Shown here: positions 1-11,180 of the stretch, in pieces
How the letters are laid out: each line of letters begins with the position of its first letter
Position numbering within the stretch: position 1 is the stretch's first letter
Assembly: GCA_025765615.1 (NCBI GenBank)
Contig: JAIVFJ010000370.1
Location: 1-55,270, forward strand
Reading direction: 5' to 3'
From: Zopfochytrium polystomum
Taxonomy: Eukaryota > Chytridiomycota > Chytridiomycetes > Chytridiales > Chytridiaceae
DNA length: 55,270 nucleotides
Made by a program: the position numbers and the translations under genes
The notes under the pieces: generated by a model
Seen by the model: only the letters and a program-made list of their open reading frames with translations
The model's database searches: none
Told to the model about the DNA's origin: nothing

Positions 1-1119
1 GTGAGGCAATTTTTCATGAAGCAACAACAAGAGTGTACAAGAGTGTTCAACAGGGGGAAAACAACTATTATTCCTGTTGCTTGGTTTGGTGAAATGCCCC
101 TCTTTTAGTTTTAATTTTCTCTGGTTCTTGGTTCCCCATTGGTTTTCTTCTTCCATCCTCTCCAGCGAGCTTCCTCCTGCAGTCTACCTCTTATGAAGTA
201 GCAACAGTTGTAAGTAAATTGTGGCAGGAGTGGAAACTGCTGGCACATGGCTGGAGATGCACAACCAATGCCCCACGACGCTCAGGGCACAATGAGCATT
301 GTTGATTTGAAGAACAAACAAGACAAACACATCTGCAAAAAAAACAAAGAGGGCTACACAAGTGGCAAGGCTGGTGGACCATCGAGGTAGGTACTGCTTT
401 GGCAGAGCTCTGTTGTGATACTCGAACGAAGTGAAAAAACTACCGGCCGAAAGAACAAAAAATGACAAAATGGGGGGAAAATACACTGAGCAGTACACCT
501 GATCAAGAGCAATCCCAACACCAAAAAGAGTGGAAAGAATCAGCTGCAGTTTTGGGCTGAGCTATAGAGTGCTCCACAGCCAGCTACACCCCCACTGTGA
601 ATTTTTTTCATGCAGACCGCTTCTTGCCAGATCACCAAAGGCAGCCATCATCACAGCGTTGCAGGAGTGCTGCGCATCTGTGAGGCACGCTTTGGACAGC
701 AGCGACACTTCGAGGGCTGTAAAAAAAAAAATAAAATAAAAATGGGCCAAAATGAAATCGTCAGTCCCCAAAAAAATCGCAGCGTTCTCATCCAGAACCA
801 ACGTCACTACCCCCTGCCCTCCCCCCCCCCAACAAGCGACGATCAAATTAGCTGGCTGGGAAGCTCCCCCGCATCCGAACGCCTTCGTGTCCCAAGCGTG
901 TTTGATCGATGGTGAGCACATACGTTGGCGCAGGGCATTGTTTTCAGGCGTTGTCAGCGTGAGCCTTGCTTGCACCACCATCGCAAGTCGGTGAACCGCC
1001 TCGAGTTGCGCTGCGACGACGCCCCGTCCCTTGTCCGTGCGCAGGCGTGCCCATCATCCACTCATCTGTGCGCCTGTGTGTGTTGGCAGTTAGCGTGTGT
1101 GTTAGTGGAGGCCCTTTGA
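1..1119. other. No gene recognised
   Basis: Short open frames occur on both strands but none shows a recognisable domain, a clear intron signal or biased codon use. Homopolymer runs of A and C occur at about 720-745 and 826-835. Confidence 0.5.
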
Positions 1120-1211
1120 GTGTATGGTGACCAGACAGGGGCAGACAGGCAGACAGACAGCCAGACAGACAGACAGCGCATGACCGCTTGTAATGTAATG
1201 TCTCTCTGTCC

Positions 1212-1214
<3 letters not shown>

Positions 1215-1287
<73 letters not shown>

Positions 1288-1288
1288 T
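1215..1288. repeat. (CT)n microsatellite
   Basis: An almost uninterrupted run of CT dinucleotides about 70 bases long, just downstream of CAGA-rich simple sequence at 1145-1180. It lies upstream of the doubtful plus-strand gene that starts near 1460. Confidence 0.95.
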
Positions 1289-1459
1289 TCTCCGTCCGTG
1301 CTCTCGCTCCCATCTGCCCTCTTGCCCGCGCTCCCTCTCCTTTTGATCTAATCGTCAACCAGTCCACCAGGGCGTCAGTCACTCATCGCCGACCCCGTCA
1401 GCCCCGCCCGCCCCGCCCGTCCGCCCTCCCTCACCTTCGCAATCGATCTATCGCCCGCA

Positions 1460-2184
1460 ATGCCACCGCCGCCGCCCGCCGCCACCTCCCGCCCAACAAC
1501 AACCACCACCCCCACCACCACCCGCCCCCGCCGCCCGCCCCGCGGCGCCCCAGAACGACGACGCCTTGGACGACGACGCCGCCCAGCACCACCGCCACAT
1601 CGACGATCGCCTCAACCTCGGCCTTTCCCCTTCCCCATCCCCCTTCTCCTCCCCCCTCGCACTCCCTCCCACCACCACCACCACCACCGCCGCCGCCACC
1701 GCGCCGCCGCACCGCACCCCGCAACAACACACCCGACAACGACGACGCCCGCAGCGCTCTGGGCCTTCCTCTACCTCCTCGTGGCCCTGCACGCGCTGCC
1801 CGTCGCGTGGTGGGTGGGCGTGATGGCGAGGGGGTGGTGGATGCGGCGGAGGAGGAGGTGAGGGTTATCCTACTGTTTTTTTTTCCTTCTTTGATGAGAG
1901 AGTGTGTGTTCGTGTGTTGCGTGTAGTGTGTGTGTATGTGTGGGGTGTGCTAGTACGTGTATGCGTGTGCGCGTGTGTGCTAGTACGTGCGCATGGGAGT
2001 CGCCCGCGCACGACGCTTTGCGCGAATGGGCGCGCCCTTTGCTCACCCACCCACCGACCGACCCCGTCCCACACCACCCACTCTCCCAGAGCCAGCGCAT
2101 CCGCCGGCGGCATCGACGTCGGCGTAGGCGCGGCTGCAGCGCAAGGACATCAAGAACTTCCGCGAGATGCGGCGGCTGTTGTAG
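1460..2184 (+). CDS. Doubtful spliced gene, low-complexity N-terminus plus one membrane segment
   Basis: An ATG at 1460 opens a Pro/Thr/Arg-rich frame that ends in a convincing hydrophobic stretch (ALWAFLYLLVALHALPVAWW, about 1757-1816), followed by basic residues and a GTGAGG donor at 1858. A downstream frame reads LQRKDIKNFREMRRLL and then a stop at 2182-2184, which looks like a real C-terminus. No single acceptor joins the two in frame with certainty, so the intron is unresolved. If real, it is a small single-pass membrane protein, convergent with the gene ending at 2440. Strong GC bias makes all three frames open here, so the upstream part may be spurious. I do not recognise a family. Confidence 0.25.
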
Positions 2185-2439
2185 TAGACCGCTTGTGCGA
2201 AGGGGCTATGTTCTACTGTTTGCTCCGAACCGCATCGCGCGTGTGCGCGGAATAAGGCCTTGGATTTGAAATATTATAGGGAAACAACACACACACACTC
2301 AAACACACACACCGCGAGGGCAAGAATTAGAGTCGCCCGGCGGTTGAATAAAAATAAAAGAAAAATCAAAACATGCACACACGCACACACTCTACCTCTC
2401 ACACGCAAAACCCTCCACCCCTCCCCCCCCCCCCTTTTT

Positions 2440-5400
2440 TCACCTCCTCCCCATCGCCCGCATCTGCCGGTAATACACCAGCCGGCGGACCCAGTCCCCG
2501 TCGTCGGCCGTCGCTGGCGCTTGTACAGACAGACTTTCGGGGACCACGGCTGCGCGCGAGCATGCGGCACGCGACGGGCACGACAACGAGGACGCGCAGG
2601 ATCTCGAGGTGCACGAGGTCGTCGTCGGTCCATCGCGGGACGCCGCGGTCGCGGTTACGGGGTTCGCGCGGGATTGGGATGGTGGCGGTGGTGGTAGGGG
2701 TGGTAGTGGTGGTAGCAGCGGCGGTAGCAGCGCCGTCGGCGTCGGCGGACACCGGTTCTTCTTGCGGAAGCGCGGCGTCGTCCACCGCCTCGACGACGAC
2801 CGCCGTTTCCGCCGCCGTGGTCGTCCGGGCCGCGTCCGGGGTTGCGTCCGCTTTCTGCGCCTCCGCCGCCAACACCGCCACCGTCGCTGGCAGCGGCGGC
2901 GGAGGCAGCGGTTGGCGGCGGCACCGTCGTCTGCTGGCTCGCCATCGGCGATGGGTACGCCTCCGCCTCCATCCTGCGCTTCTCCTTTTCCCCCTCTTCC
3001 ATCTCCCCCTCTTTCTCTCCCGACATCCCGTCCACCCCCTCCATCGCCTGCACCCCGCCCTCCATTCCGCCCCTTTCCTCTCCCTCTTCGCCATCCATAT
3101 CATTCCACCTGCCGCTGCCACCGCCGCCGGGAGCGTTGCGCGCCGTCGCGTCAGGCAGCAGCCACTCCCTAACCCTCCTCGCGACCTGTCGGACCTGAGC
3201 GTGCGACAGCGCAGCCGCGACGTCCGGCTGAGGGGCGGCGGCGGCTGCGTCGAGGGCCGCGACGTCGCGCGCGTTGAAGAGGCGGAGGAGGTGTCGGGCC
3301 GTTGCCGCTACCGCGGCCTCCGTTTGGTCGTCGTCGTCTTGCGCGTCGTCTTCGATTTTGTCGTTTCTTTTTGAGTCTTCGTCGACGTCGCGATTGCCGG
3401 TCTCGACGGGGGTCGTGGCCCGAGGAGGGAGTCTGCGGGACCTTCTCTGTGACCGGGAAAGCCACCGCGTACGCGGGTAGCGCAGCTGCCTGATGCTGCT
3501 GGTGGGGTTCGGCAAAGGCGGGCCGTGTCGTCGTGGTAGCGTCGGTCGCGGCAGAGTCGGGGCCAGCGGAAGCAGCACCAACAGAAGCACCAAAAGTGGC
3601 GGCAAACCGCAGCAAAGTCCGGGTGGAGGGCAGAGGCGAATCGCGTTTGCGCGACGATTCGGGCCAGCCGCGGGAGGAGCGGAGCGAGGGCGGCGTCGAG
3701 GGTGCAGTCGATGGATTGGTCGTCGTCGGTGAGGGTATCAGGGATGACCAGCTGTATTTTTTTTTTTTTTTTTTGTTGACTTTCGAATTAATTTCCGAAT
3801 GTGCGGGGCATTTGGGGACAGAGGGGTTACGTTGCAATTGACGAAACCGGCTTCGGTGTCCAGAAAGATGCGGTCGCGCGGGACGAGGTGCTTTGTGCCG
3901 TCGTAGGTCCGAACGACTGGGCGGTGCAAACACGCAGCAGGATTAGACAGAGAAGAAAAAAGTAAAGAATCACAAGGCCCGTCTCACCAAACATGCGCGT
4001 ATTTCGCCGGTGCCCGATCGCCTGGCATGGATCTGTGTTTTTTTTCGGAAAGTTTGACATAACAAGTGAGTCCGCGATAGCACTCCCCAGGACTTCCGCG
4101 TACGAAACAGAATAGCCAACAAACAAGGAAACAAAAAAAAAATGGTATTCCCACAGTACAGGTCCGACTCAGGGTCCAATCGTGCGACGACCGCCTCGCA
4201 ATTCTCGACGCGGATGCTGTGTGTGTGTGTGTGTCACGGGGAAAAAGTGGATGAGGAAGATCAAGGAGGAAACGAGCGAGCGTTAACCATCAAAACGTCC
4301 GATCCCTTCGCCTCCAGAAAATATTCAAACAGAAAAAAAAAAAAAAAAAAAGAGAACGCGGGCGCAACTCCAGCTTCAAAAAGTCCCCCTCCGACGCGTC
4401 GCTCTCGGCGTCCGTTTCAATCTCGGGCCGCGCCGCAGGGACGGCGTCGGGGGGCATCGTGTCGTCAGCGTTCTCTGGGCGCGGCAGCTCATCCGCGGTC
4501 GCGGTCGCCAGCGCATCGGTCGCCAGCGCATCGGTGCGGCGGCCCAGGAACAGCTCTGTGGGGTCGAGGAGGAGGTCTGAAGAAAGAGAAAAACAGCGTC
4601 ATCTCGAAAAACTCTCGCACCGATCGAAGAATAAGAAAAACTCTCGCACCGATCGAAGAATAAAAGGACTAAATCGGATGCGGCGCCCGGTTCGGTTCAG
4701 CACTCACCCATATCCTCGGGATCCGCGGCGGCCTCGCCCTCGGCCGCAGCAGCGGCGCCGGCGCCACCGGCCGCGGCGTGGCGGCGGTTGAACTCGCGCA
4801 GGGTCCGCATCATGGCGGCGACGTCGCCGAGCTGCAAGGGTTTACCGTCCGCGACCCTCGCAGCAGGTGCAGCTGGCGCCTCGCCGTCCGCGACTTGCTC
4901 CTCATCGTCGTTGTCGTCGCCGCTTTCGTCGTCGGCGGCCGCGTTCCCCCCACGGCGCCGACGCCCGCCGGCACTTTCGGCGGTGCGGCGGCGTTTGCGC
5001 GAGGTCGGTGCGGAGGCGGGGGCGGCGGGGCGGGCGCGCTTTTGGCCGCCCGCGGCGGGGGGTGGGGTTGTTGGGGTCGTTGCGGTGGCGGTTTGGGCTG
5101 CCGAGGCTGCTGCTGCGGCTGCGGTCGCGCTGCGGGTACGGCGCAGGGTCGGAGGAGGGAGATGGCGTAGCGGCGGCGTCGGAGACGGTGGTGCGGGCGA
5201 GGGGCGATGTCGGCGAGTGACGGCGGCGCCGGCTGTGGTAGGGACGGGGCTCGTTGCGGGCTGCTGCGCGGCGCTTCGGCGGGTGACGCGCGGCGGCGTG
5301 GATGGTGGGGCGCATGTGGTGGTGTCAGTGGGGTCCGTGGGAAACAGGTGGCAGCGCGGGCCTAGCGGAGCTGGCGGTCAAGAGGTGGCGGGCGAGGACG

Positions 5401-6149
5401 CGGATGCTCCGGCGCGGCTCGGCGGCAGATGCGGCGGCGGCCCGCGCGCCCCGCGCGCCGGGTGAAGGTGGTGTTGAAGGCGCCGTACCGGCGTTCGGCC
5501 CTCGCCGTTTCGGCGGGCGACCGCGGCGCTTTTGAGGGGCAGGAGTAGACGCCACCTCACCGTCGCGTTCGTCCGCCTCGTTGTCGCCGTCCATCTCTGC
5601 CTCGTCGCGGTCGCCCTCTTCTTGCTGCCGGACAGCGGCTTTGCAACCGACGTCAACGATGTGCCTTGCGTCCTCACACTCCATCGCGCTCGATGGTGGC
5701 GGGGGCGGCGGCAAACATTCGTCTGGCTTGCGGCTGGCTTCGGGGCGTTTGGACGAGCTGTTGTCATCGCGGTCACTCTCGCTCGTCGTCTCTGCAGGTT
5801 GCGCCCCCGTCCAACCGACATCGACGACGAGGCGGTCGTCCTCTTCGAAGTCGCGGTTGTTTCCGCTGTCGTCCCCCGAGTCCGTCGTCGCGTTTTCGAA
5901 CGCTCCCGTCGCGGCCGCCGCCGCCGCCGCTTCCGCTTCGTTGACCGCGTCCATTGCGACCGCGTCCACTCTTGTTGTTTCTTCCTGGCTCAGTTGAGCT
6001 GAAAGATCCGCCATCTCGCAAGAAGGAGTGAGGTCGGGCGCATCATTAGCAGGGGCGACGAGGCCCTCTACGTCGGTCGCAGTGGTCGTCTCCGTCGTCG
6101 TCGTCGCAGCGCCGGTGGACACAGCCCCCGCGTTCTGCTTGTTTTTCAT
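2440..6149 (-). CDS. Large intron-rich nuclear protein with AT-hook-like motifs
   Basis: The start is the ATG at 6149 (MKNKQNAG). The first about 270 codons are acidic and low-complexity, then carry KRRGRPPKRRGP, a textbook AT-hook core (RGRP) near 5520. A second basic patch (SRKRRRTAES) precedes an acidic stretch and the ordered segment LQLGDVAAMMRTLREFNRRH, with a GTGAGT donor at 4707. Later exon-like blocks read DLLLDPTELFLGRR (near 4560), ENCEAVVARLDPESDLYCGN (near 4170), RTYDGTKHLVPRDRIFLDTE (3915-3840, flanked by CAG and GTAACC), LVIPDTLTDDDQSIDCTLDA (after a poly-T acceptor near 3755), LLRLFNARDVAALDAAA (near 3280) and WTDDDLVHLEILRVLVVV (near 2620). The end reads VRRLVYYRQMRAMGRR and a stop at 2440. 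Exact exon joints are uncertain, and at least two frame changes (near 5330 and 2570) have no obvious intron. The likely role is DNA or chromatin binding, by motif only; I do not recognise the family. Confidence 0.5.
4606..4663. repeat. 29-bp tandem duplication in an intron
   Basis: Two perfect head-to-tail copies of a 29-base unit (GAAAAACTCTCGCACCGATC and nine more bases) lie in the intron upstream of the DLLLDPTELF exon of the AT-hook gene. A separate 15-bp direct duplication (GCCAGCGCATCGGT) lies in the adjacent exon near 4508-4537 and adds an ALATDALAT repeat to the protein. Confidence 0.9.
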
Positions 6150-6191
6150 GACATGGTGGTGGTCGGGCGGTGTTGCTCCGATTAATTAACC

Positions 6192-6950
6192 GTGAAACAA
6201 ACTTGCGGGATGTACTTGAAAGCGGGGGTGGCCAGAGGAAACTGGGGGTCGTTCGTAACAACAGCCCGGAACATTAAGCTGTTTGCGATACTCTTCTCAC
6301 CACAACAGCATATCGCTCGCAACAGCATCCCTAACAATTGTGAAACTAAAGTCATCCTCGTCGCCAACGTTCAACACGGCCTGCGCAGGCGCCGTGGTCA
6401 ACCTCCAGCAGATGTGGAAGCCAATGCTCCAGCGGTTTTTGCTTGTGTTACCCGCAATTGCTTGGGCAACTGGAAAAGGAATCTGATTGAGAGGGAAGAA
6501 AGGGCGCTCCGGTGTCGGCCCCAGCTCATCACTGACGCACAGTGCTTTTTCTCTCAGGTACTTTCCTGGATCGGCAGTGACCGAAACCGAGCACTATTGG
6601 CCCACGCGTTCCTTGTCGAGGCCTCTGGCAAACACGTCCTTGTGGTCGGCTCGAACTACCACAACAACGGTCTGGAGTACAAAAGCGGCAGCAAGGGGAA
6701 CCGGCTCAACATCGAGAGCGACCCGGCTCCATACGCTTGCGCAATCTGCAGGAAATATCTGATAACCGGGTCAGATGGTGCGATAGTATCAGCTATCTTG
6801 GAGCTACCATGTTGTGCAAAGTGGGAGAAACATACATACAATGCAATGATATACGGGGCATGGAATCTGGAGAAAGCAATTATCCCACTTGAACTTGGAA
6901 AGAAAGGAACGAAAACAAGCCGAGGAAACGGCCCGTCGAGACGAAGTTGA
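6192..6950 (+). CDS. Unassigned ORF, strand ambiguous
   Basis: A 252-codon plus-strand ORF with no introns, containing the cysteine-rich segment PYACAICRKYL and later LPCCAKWEKHTYNAMIYGAW. The region is near 50% GC, less GC-rich than its neighbours, so a chance ORF of this length is less likely. The opposite strand also has a long reading frame (about 6715-6285) broken only by one TAG near 6599. It reads ADHKDVFARGLDKERVG, then LGPTPERPFFPLNQIPFPVA and NVGDEDDFSFTIVRDAVASD, which looks at least as protein-like. I cannot decide which strand is coding and recognise neither product. Confidence 0.3.
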   Translation: MKQTCGMYLKAGVARGNWGSFVTTARNIKLFAILFSPQQHIARNSIPNNCETKVILVANVQHGLRRRRGQPPADVEANAPAVFACVTRNCLGNWKRNLIEREERALRCRPQLITDAQCFFSQVLSWIGSDRNRALLAHAFLVEASGKHVLVVGSNYHNNGLEYKSGSKGNRLNIESDPAPYACAICRKYLITGSDGAIVSAILELPCCAKWEKHTYNAMIYGAWNLEKAIIPLELGKKGTKTSRGNGPSRRS

Positions 6951-6970
6951 AGCAAAGAGAAAACAACAAA

Positions 6971-7212
6971 TCAAAGAGATAACAGAGTAGCCCGGGCTAT
7001 TTCAACCAACTGAAAATTGTTGCACTGTATGTTCCAGTGACGCTCTCCGCAGAGCCTGCACTCAAAGGGTTGTAGCCGCTTCTTGATGACGACGGCCGGA
7101 CGAACAGTCGTTTCCCCGCGCGAGCCTGCGTCGTGCACGGTTGCAATGGTTTTGCACGCCGACTTCCCCACCCTCGCAATGATCCTCCCCGCAAGGCTCA
7201 CATTGATTTCCT
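6971..7212 (-). pseudogene. eIF3g-like N-terminal exon with zinc knuckle, RRM not found
   Basis: After a plausible CAG acceptor at 7213-7215 the minus strand reads EEINVSLAGRIIARVGKSA, then GSRGETTVRPAVV, then PFECRLCGERHWNIQCNNF. The C-x2-C-x3-H-x4-C spacing is that of the zinc-binding motif in the N-terminal domain of translation initiation factor eIF3 subunit g, and the preceding 'R..A..GK...TTV' layout fits the same domain. eIF3g continues with an RRM, but no RNP1 or RNP2 motif follows on this strand. It may be an isolated exon, a degenerate paralogue, or part of a gene whose other exons I could not find. The assignment rests on motif recall, not alignment. Confidence 0.35.
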
Positions 7213-7324
7213 CTGTTACCAAAAACGAGATTCGAGAGTGGCTGTCGCGAGATTCGCACAAAATGCCACGTTTTTGGTTTTTGTTTCTCCGCCTGTTTTC
7301 TTTCCGTTTTCCCCCCCCCCCCAT

Positions 7325-7790
7325 TTTTCGTTTACCTCGCTCAGTTCATTGATTCGGCACTTTTCGAACAGGGATCCATGACGGGTACAAGAGCTTTCCT
7401 TCGCTTCTCAACACTGCAAATTGGGCTTAGCTTGACGTCGAGCACGCCGCCCTAAGGTACGTAGGGTGCATTCATTTCTTTCTTCGATTCTCGCCGTTGC
7501 AGCCTTTTTTTGCAGGAACGACGACGGTGCAGACAGATCATGCCGTTGGCACGGATTCTTCCCGGAAGCTGAGTGGGCCAAAGGCTGCCCTGCATTGGAC
7601 GGCGTTCGGACGGCGTTCGGCCGTGATCACGTCATCAATACGCACCTATCCGACCCTGCTCGTGATATCGGGGTGCGACGTTTCGCTGCTCAACATCGTG
7701 TTGTTTTTATTCGCTTCATTCCACACGCATACACGCACACGAGCCCACACAAAGACCCACGCACCACGAAGCAAACATCCCCCTCACCCC
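7325..7790. other. Intergenic, no gene recognised
   Basis: No convincing coding signal on either strand. It ends in an ACAC-rich stretch (about 7725-7760) next to the 3' end of the downstream minus-strand gene. Confidence 0.5.
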
Positions 7791-9045
7791 TCACCCGCAC
7801 TCGTGGTTGCCCCCCGGTACCCACATCTTCTTGTACTCCTCCAGCTCTTCTCCCGCCTTGATCCCAGCCCTGTTCGCGCCCATCTTTTGCAGCGTCGGCA
7901 GGGCCTTCTCGAGCGCCTCCCTCACTTTCTGCTTCGCGCCACCCTTCAACACGCCCTTATGCGCCGCGGCGAAATTCTCAAAATCCCAGTCGTCACAAAC
8001 GGCCTCGATAAAGCACCTAAACTGCTCGGGCGCGCCCGGCTCGTTCCTAATGCCCGGTCCGGTGAGGGTCGGGTGGAAGGCGACCTCGCCGTGCTTGGAT
8101 CCGAGGAGGGCGCGCTGGAGGAAGCCCGGGTTGTCGCCGAGGGCGAGGGTGTCGTCGACGTGGAGGGTCTTTGAGGGGGCGTGGAAGACGAAGAGGCCGG
8201 CGAAGTGGTTGTAGTCGGGTTTCGGGTCGTCAAAGTCGGCGCCGGCGGGGACGCGCATTTGGACTTCGGGGGCCCATTTTTTGAGGACGGTGGTGACGTC
8301 GCCGGTCCTTGAAGGTGTGGGCGGAATTTTTTTTTTTTTTTTTTTTTTTTTGGTGAGTCAGCATGGTCAGCATATCGTCCAACAATCCCGATTGGCGTCG
8401 CACGGCACCTCGCCGAGCGAATCAACATCGCGCGAAGCGAGCGCCCTGAGATCGTGACACACACACGCACACGCACGCACGCATGCACGCTCACCCATTC
8501 ACCCACTTCCCGGCGCGCCCCGCGCCCCCACAACTTACCACTCGACTCCCTGACACACCCTCAAATGCCTCTTCGTCCCCCAGTACTCCCCCTTGCCCTT
8601 GTACCGCTCCTGAAACGCCCTAAAGAACATGGTGTGGTACGGATGCGATCCAATCACGGCCTCGATGAGGTCGCCGTTGTTGGTGAGCTTGTCGACGGAG
8701 GCGGCGGCCTCGGGGGTCAGGTCGACGGTGTCGACGACGAGGAACTTGCCGGTGGAGAGGCGGAGGAAGGACATTTGGGTACCTTTTGGTTTGTTTTGAG
8801 GGGTGTGGGATGGATGGTGGTTTAGGAGGCGCGGTTTCCGAAGGCGAGTGGTGGCGGACCAAATCGCTTTACTCACCGACATTGATCAGGTTGAAGACGT
8901 GGAAGGCCTGTGTTTGGGTCGATCATGATGGATCGGGTTGTTAACGATCGCGCGAGCGAAAAGCCGGAGGTCGAGGGATCGTTACCGTCTTGATGGTGTA
9001 GAAGCCGGGGGCGACCTCGACGAGGGGGTCGGTGGTCAGCTCCAT
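7791..9045 (-). CDS. Metallo-beta-lactamase-like (DUF4336-like) protein, copy A
   Basis: Four exons join in frame: 9045-8986, 8907-8877, 8782-8539 and 8307-7791, giving 283 residues. All three introns start with GT (GTAACG, GTGAGT, GTAAGT) and end in AG; the last has a long T tract at about 8329-8350. The protein starts MELTTDPLVEVAPGFYTI and continues with MSFLRLSTGKFLVVDTV, then IGSHPYHTMFF, WGTKRHLRV, NHFAGLFVFHAPSKTLHVDD and a C-terminal FRCFIEAVCDDWDFENF. The 'SHPYHT ... HVDD' layout resembles a metallo-hydrolase fold with a degenerate metal motif, like DUF4336 proteins. Substrate and function are unknown. Copy B lies directly upstream on the same strand with matching exon architecture, so the pair arose by tandem duplication. 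Confidence 0.85.
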
Positions 9046-9487
9046 TTTGCCGCCTCCGATTCCTTTTTGAGTTTCTTTGTTGCGGCAGGTGGATGACGAA
9101 AACGAGAGTATTTAAATATTTATGCGGAAGAAGGCTCCGTCTATGTTGCAACGACCAATCAACAACGGCAGGCAGGCAAGCACGCCGTCGGCTGATTTTT
9201 GGAGCTTGGGTTGTGACTCGTCCTGTCAAGTCCGTCTGTTGCCCCCCTGCCCCCACTTTCCCCACACTTCCGTCCGGTGCCCCCCCCCACCCCTGCGTAC
9301 CCCGCAGACGCCGTGCTCCGTGATTAATAATAATGACGGACGGCGATGACGCAGTGCTTGAAAGACGCTGTTCGATTCCCATACTTGTTCTGCCGGCAAG
9401 TTTCCATTCCGTGGAACCCACATGACAGAAAGTGCGCGAGGAAAAAGCGTACACAAAAATCACACAACGCACACCCTTTTTCCCCTT
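9046..9487. other. Spacer between the two tandem paralogues
   Basis: About 440 bases holding the presumed promoter of copy A and the 3' flank of copy B. A C-rich run occurs near 9280-9290. I see no further gene. Confidence 0.6.
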
Positions 9488-10937
9488 TCACCCGCACTCG
9501 TGCGGCTTGCCCGGGATCCACTGCTTCTTGTACGCCTCCAGCTCCTCGCCCTTCACCCCCACCCTGCTCACCCCCATCTTCATCAGCGTCGGCGTGGCCC
9601 TCGCCAGCGCCTCCCTCACCTTCCCCCTCGCGCCCCCTTGCAACACGCCCTTGTGCGCCGCGACCAAATTCTCAAACTCCCAATCATCGCAAACACCCTC
9701 GATAAAGCACCTAAACTGCTCGGGCGCGCCGGGTTCGTCCCGGATCCCCGGTCCCGTCAGGGTCGGGTGGAACCCGACCTCGCCGAGACGCACGCCGACC
9801 GCGGAGCGGAAGAGGAACGGCGAGTCCGCGCCGCCGAGCATCAGCGTGTCGTCGACGTGCAGCGTCTTGGAGGACGGGTGGAAGACGAAGAGTCCGGCAA
9901 AGTGGTTGTTGTCCGGCGTCGGGTCGTCGAAGTCGGTGCCCACCGGGACGCGGAGGTGGACGTCTGGGTTCCATTTTGTGAGGACCGTCGCGATGTCGCC
10001 GGCCCTTTGGGGGTTTTTTTGTGTTGTGTGTATGCGTGTGTGGGGTTTGGATGAGACGGGGGTGAGATGTGAGGAGGGGATGCGTCAGCTGTGCCTGCCA
10101 GCGTATTCCACAATCCTGCGCGCGAGATCGTGTACACTCTTCGCGCGTCAGAGCGCGCTCTCGCGTGTGCGCGCACACACGAACGCACGTGCGCACGCGC
10201 ACACACGCACACACGAACCAACACACACGCACACAGACCACACACTTTAACACAGAGCGCCCTCACTTGCGCACACCACTTCCCACCCCCCCCCACACCG
10301 CACACCAAACTCACCACTTGATCCCGTCACAAACCCTTAAATGCCTCTTAGTCCCCCAGCACTCCTTGCCAGGGTACTTTTCCAAAAACGACTTGAAGTA
10401 CAGCGTGTGGTACGGATGCGATCCAATCACGGCCTCGATCAAGTCGCCGTTGTTGGTGAGCTTGTCGACGGCGGCTTTGGCGGCGGGCGTGAGCTCGACG
10501 GTGTCGATGACCAGGAACTTGCCGGAGGAGAGGCGGATGAAGGACATGTGCGTGCCTGCGAGAGGGGTGGGGGGTTTTTTTTGGTGGCCGAACGGGTGAT
10601 GGGCGGGTGGGTGCAGGGAGGGAAAGGAGAGATACTTACCGATGTCGATCAGGCTGAACTTTTTAAAGACCTGGATGGCGTGGGCGGGATGATCGTTGGT
10701 AATGATGGAGAGGGGAGTTAGCTATCGCGACGAGGCACACACACTGCAGTGGATGGCACTTGATCTCTCGATCGTCTTCCCCTGCTTCCATTCAGTGCTG
10801 ATCGCACCACCAGCAACTCTTTACGATCACCACGCTGTCTAGTCCGTCTCTCTCACCCACACACTCTCACTCGTTCTCACCGTCTGGATGACGTAGAAGC
10901 CGGGGGCGACCTCGAAGAGCGTGTCGGCTGGGGGCAT
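9488..10937 (-). CDS. Metallo-beta-lactamase-like (DUF4336-like) protein, copy B
   Basis: Four exons join in frame: 10937-10881, 10670-10640, 10555-10315 and 10004-9488, giving 281 residues. Exons 2 and 4 have exactly the same lengths as in copy A (31 and 517 bases), and all intron phases match. The start is MPPADTLFEVAPGFYVIQT. Conserved blocks are MSFIRLSSGKFLVIDTV, IGSHPYHTLYF, WGTKRHLRV, NHFAGLFVFHPSSKTLHVDD and FRCFIEGVCDDWEFENL. The third intron is rich in CACA and GTGT repeats (about 10020-10250). Function is unknown. The close similarity to copy A suggests a fairly recent duplication, and both copies appear intact. Confidence 0.85.
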
Positions 10938-11180
10938 TGTTGCTTGTTTTGTGTCTGGGGACGATGACGAAATCGCTTTCTCCAGGTTTTCTATTTATCA
11001 CTCGCTCCACCCTCGCCTATCTCTCTCTGTCTGTCTCTCTCTCTCTCTGTGGGTGGTCCCACCTGTTCCAAGTCCTCAATGCCTGCCTTCTTTTTGCCTC
11101 CTCGTTTTGGCAAGAATTTTTTTTCTTATATCTCCTTTTGCAACGATATGAAGTCCAAAGTTTTCGGAAGATTTTTTGAT
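10938..11180. other. Upstream region of copy B
   Basis: No gene seen. It includes a short TCTG/TCTC simple-sequence stretch near 11022-11050 and probably the promoter of the paralogue starting at 10937. Confidence 0.5.

Noticed and set aside
1120..1926. 268-codon plus-strand ORF
   Set aside because: It translates the CT microsatellite and poly-Pro/His low complexity, with no conserved segment.
2609..3605. Overlapping long plus-strand ORFs rich in Gly, Ala and Arg
   Set aside because: Caused by GC-rich repeats opposite the AT-hook gene. The minus strand has the splice signals and ordered segments.
8455..8500. CACG/CACA-rich direct repeats considered as a CRISPR-like or tandem array
   Set aside because: Simple microsatellite inside an intron of copy A. 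No regular repeat-spacer pattern exists anywhere in the window.
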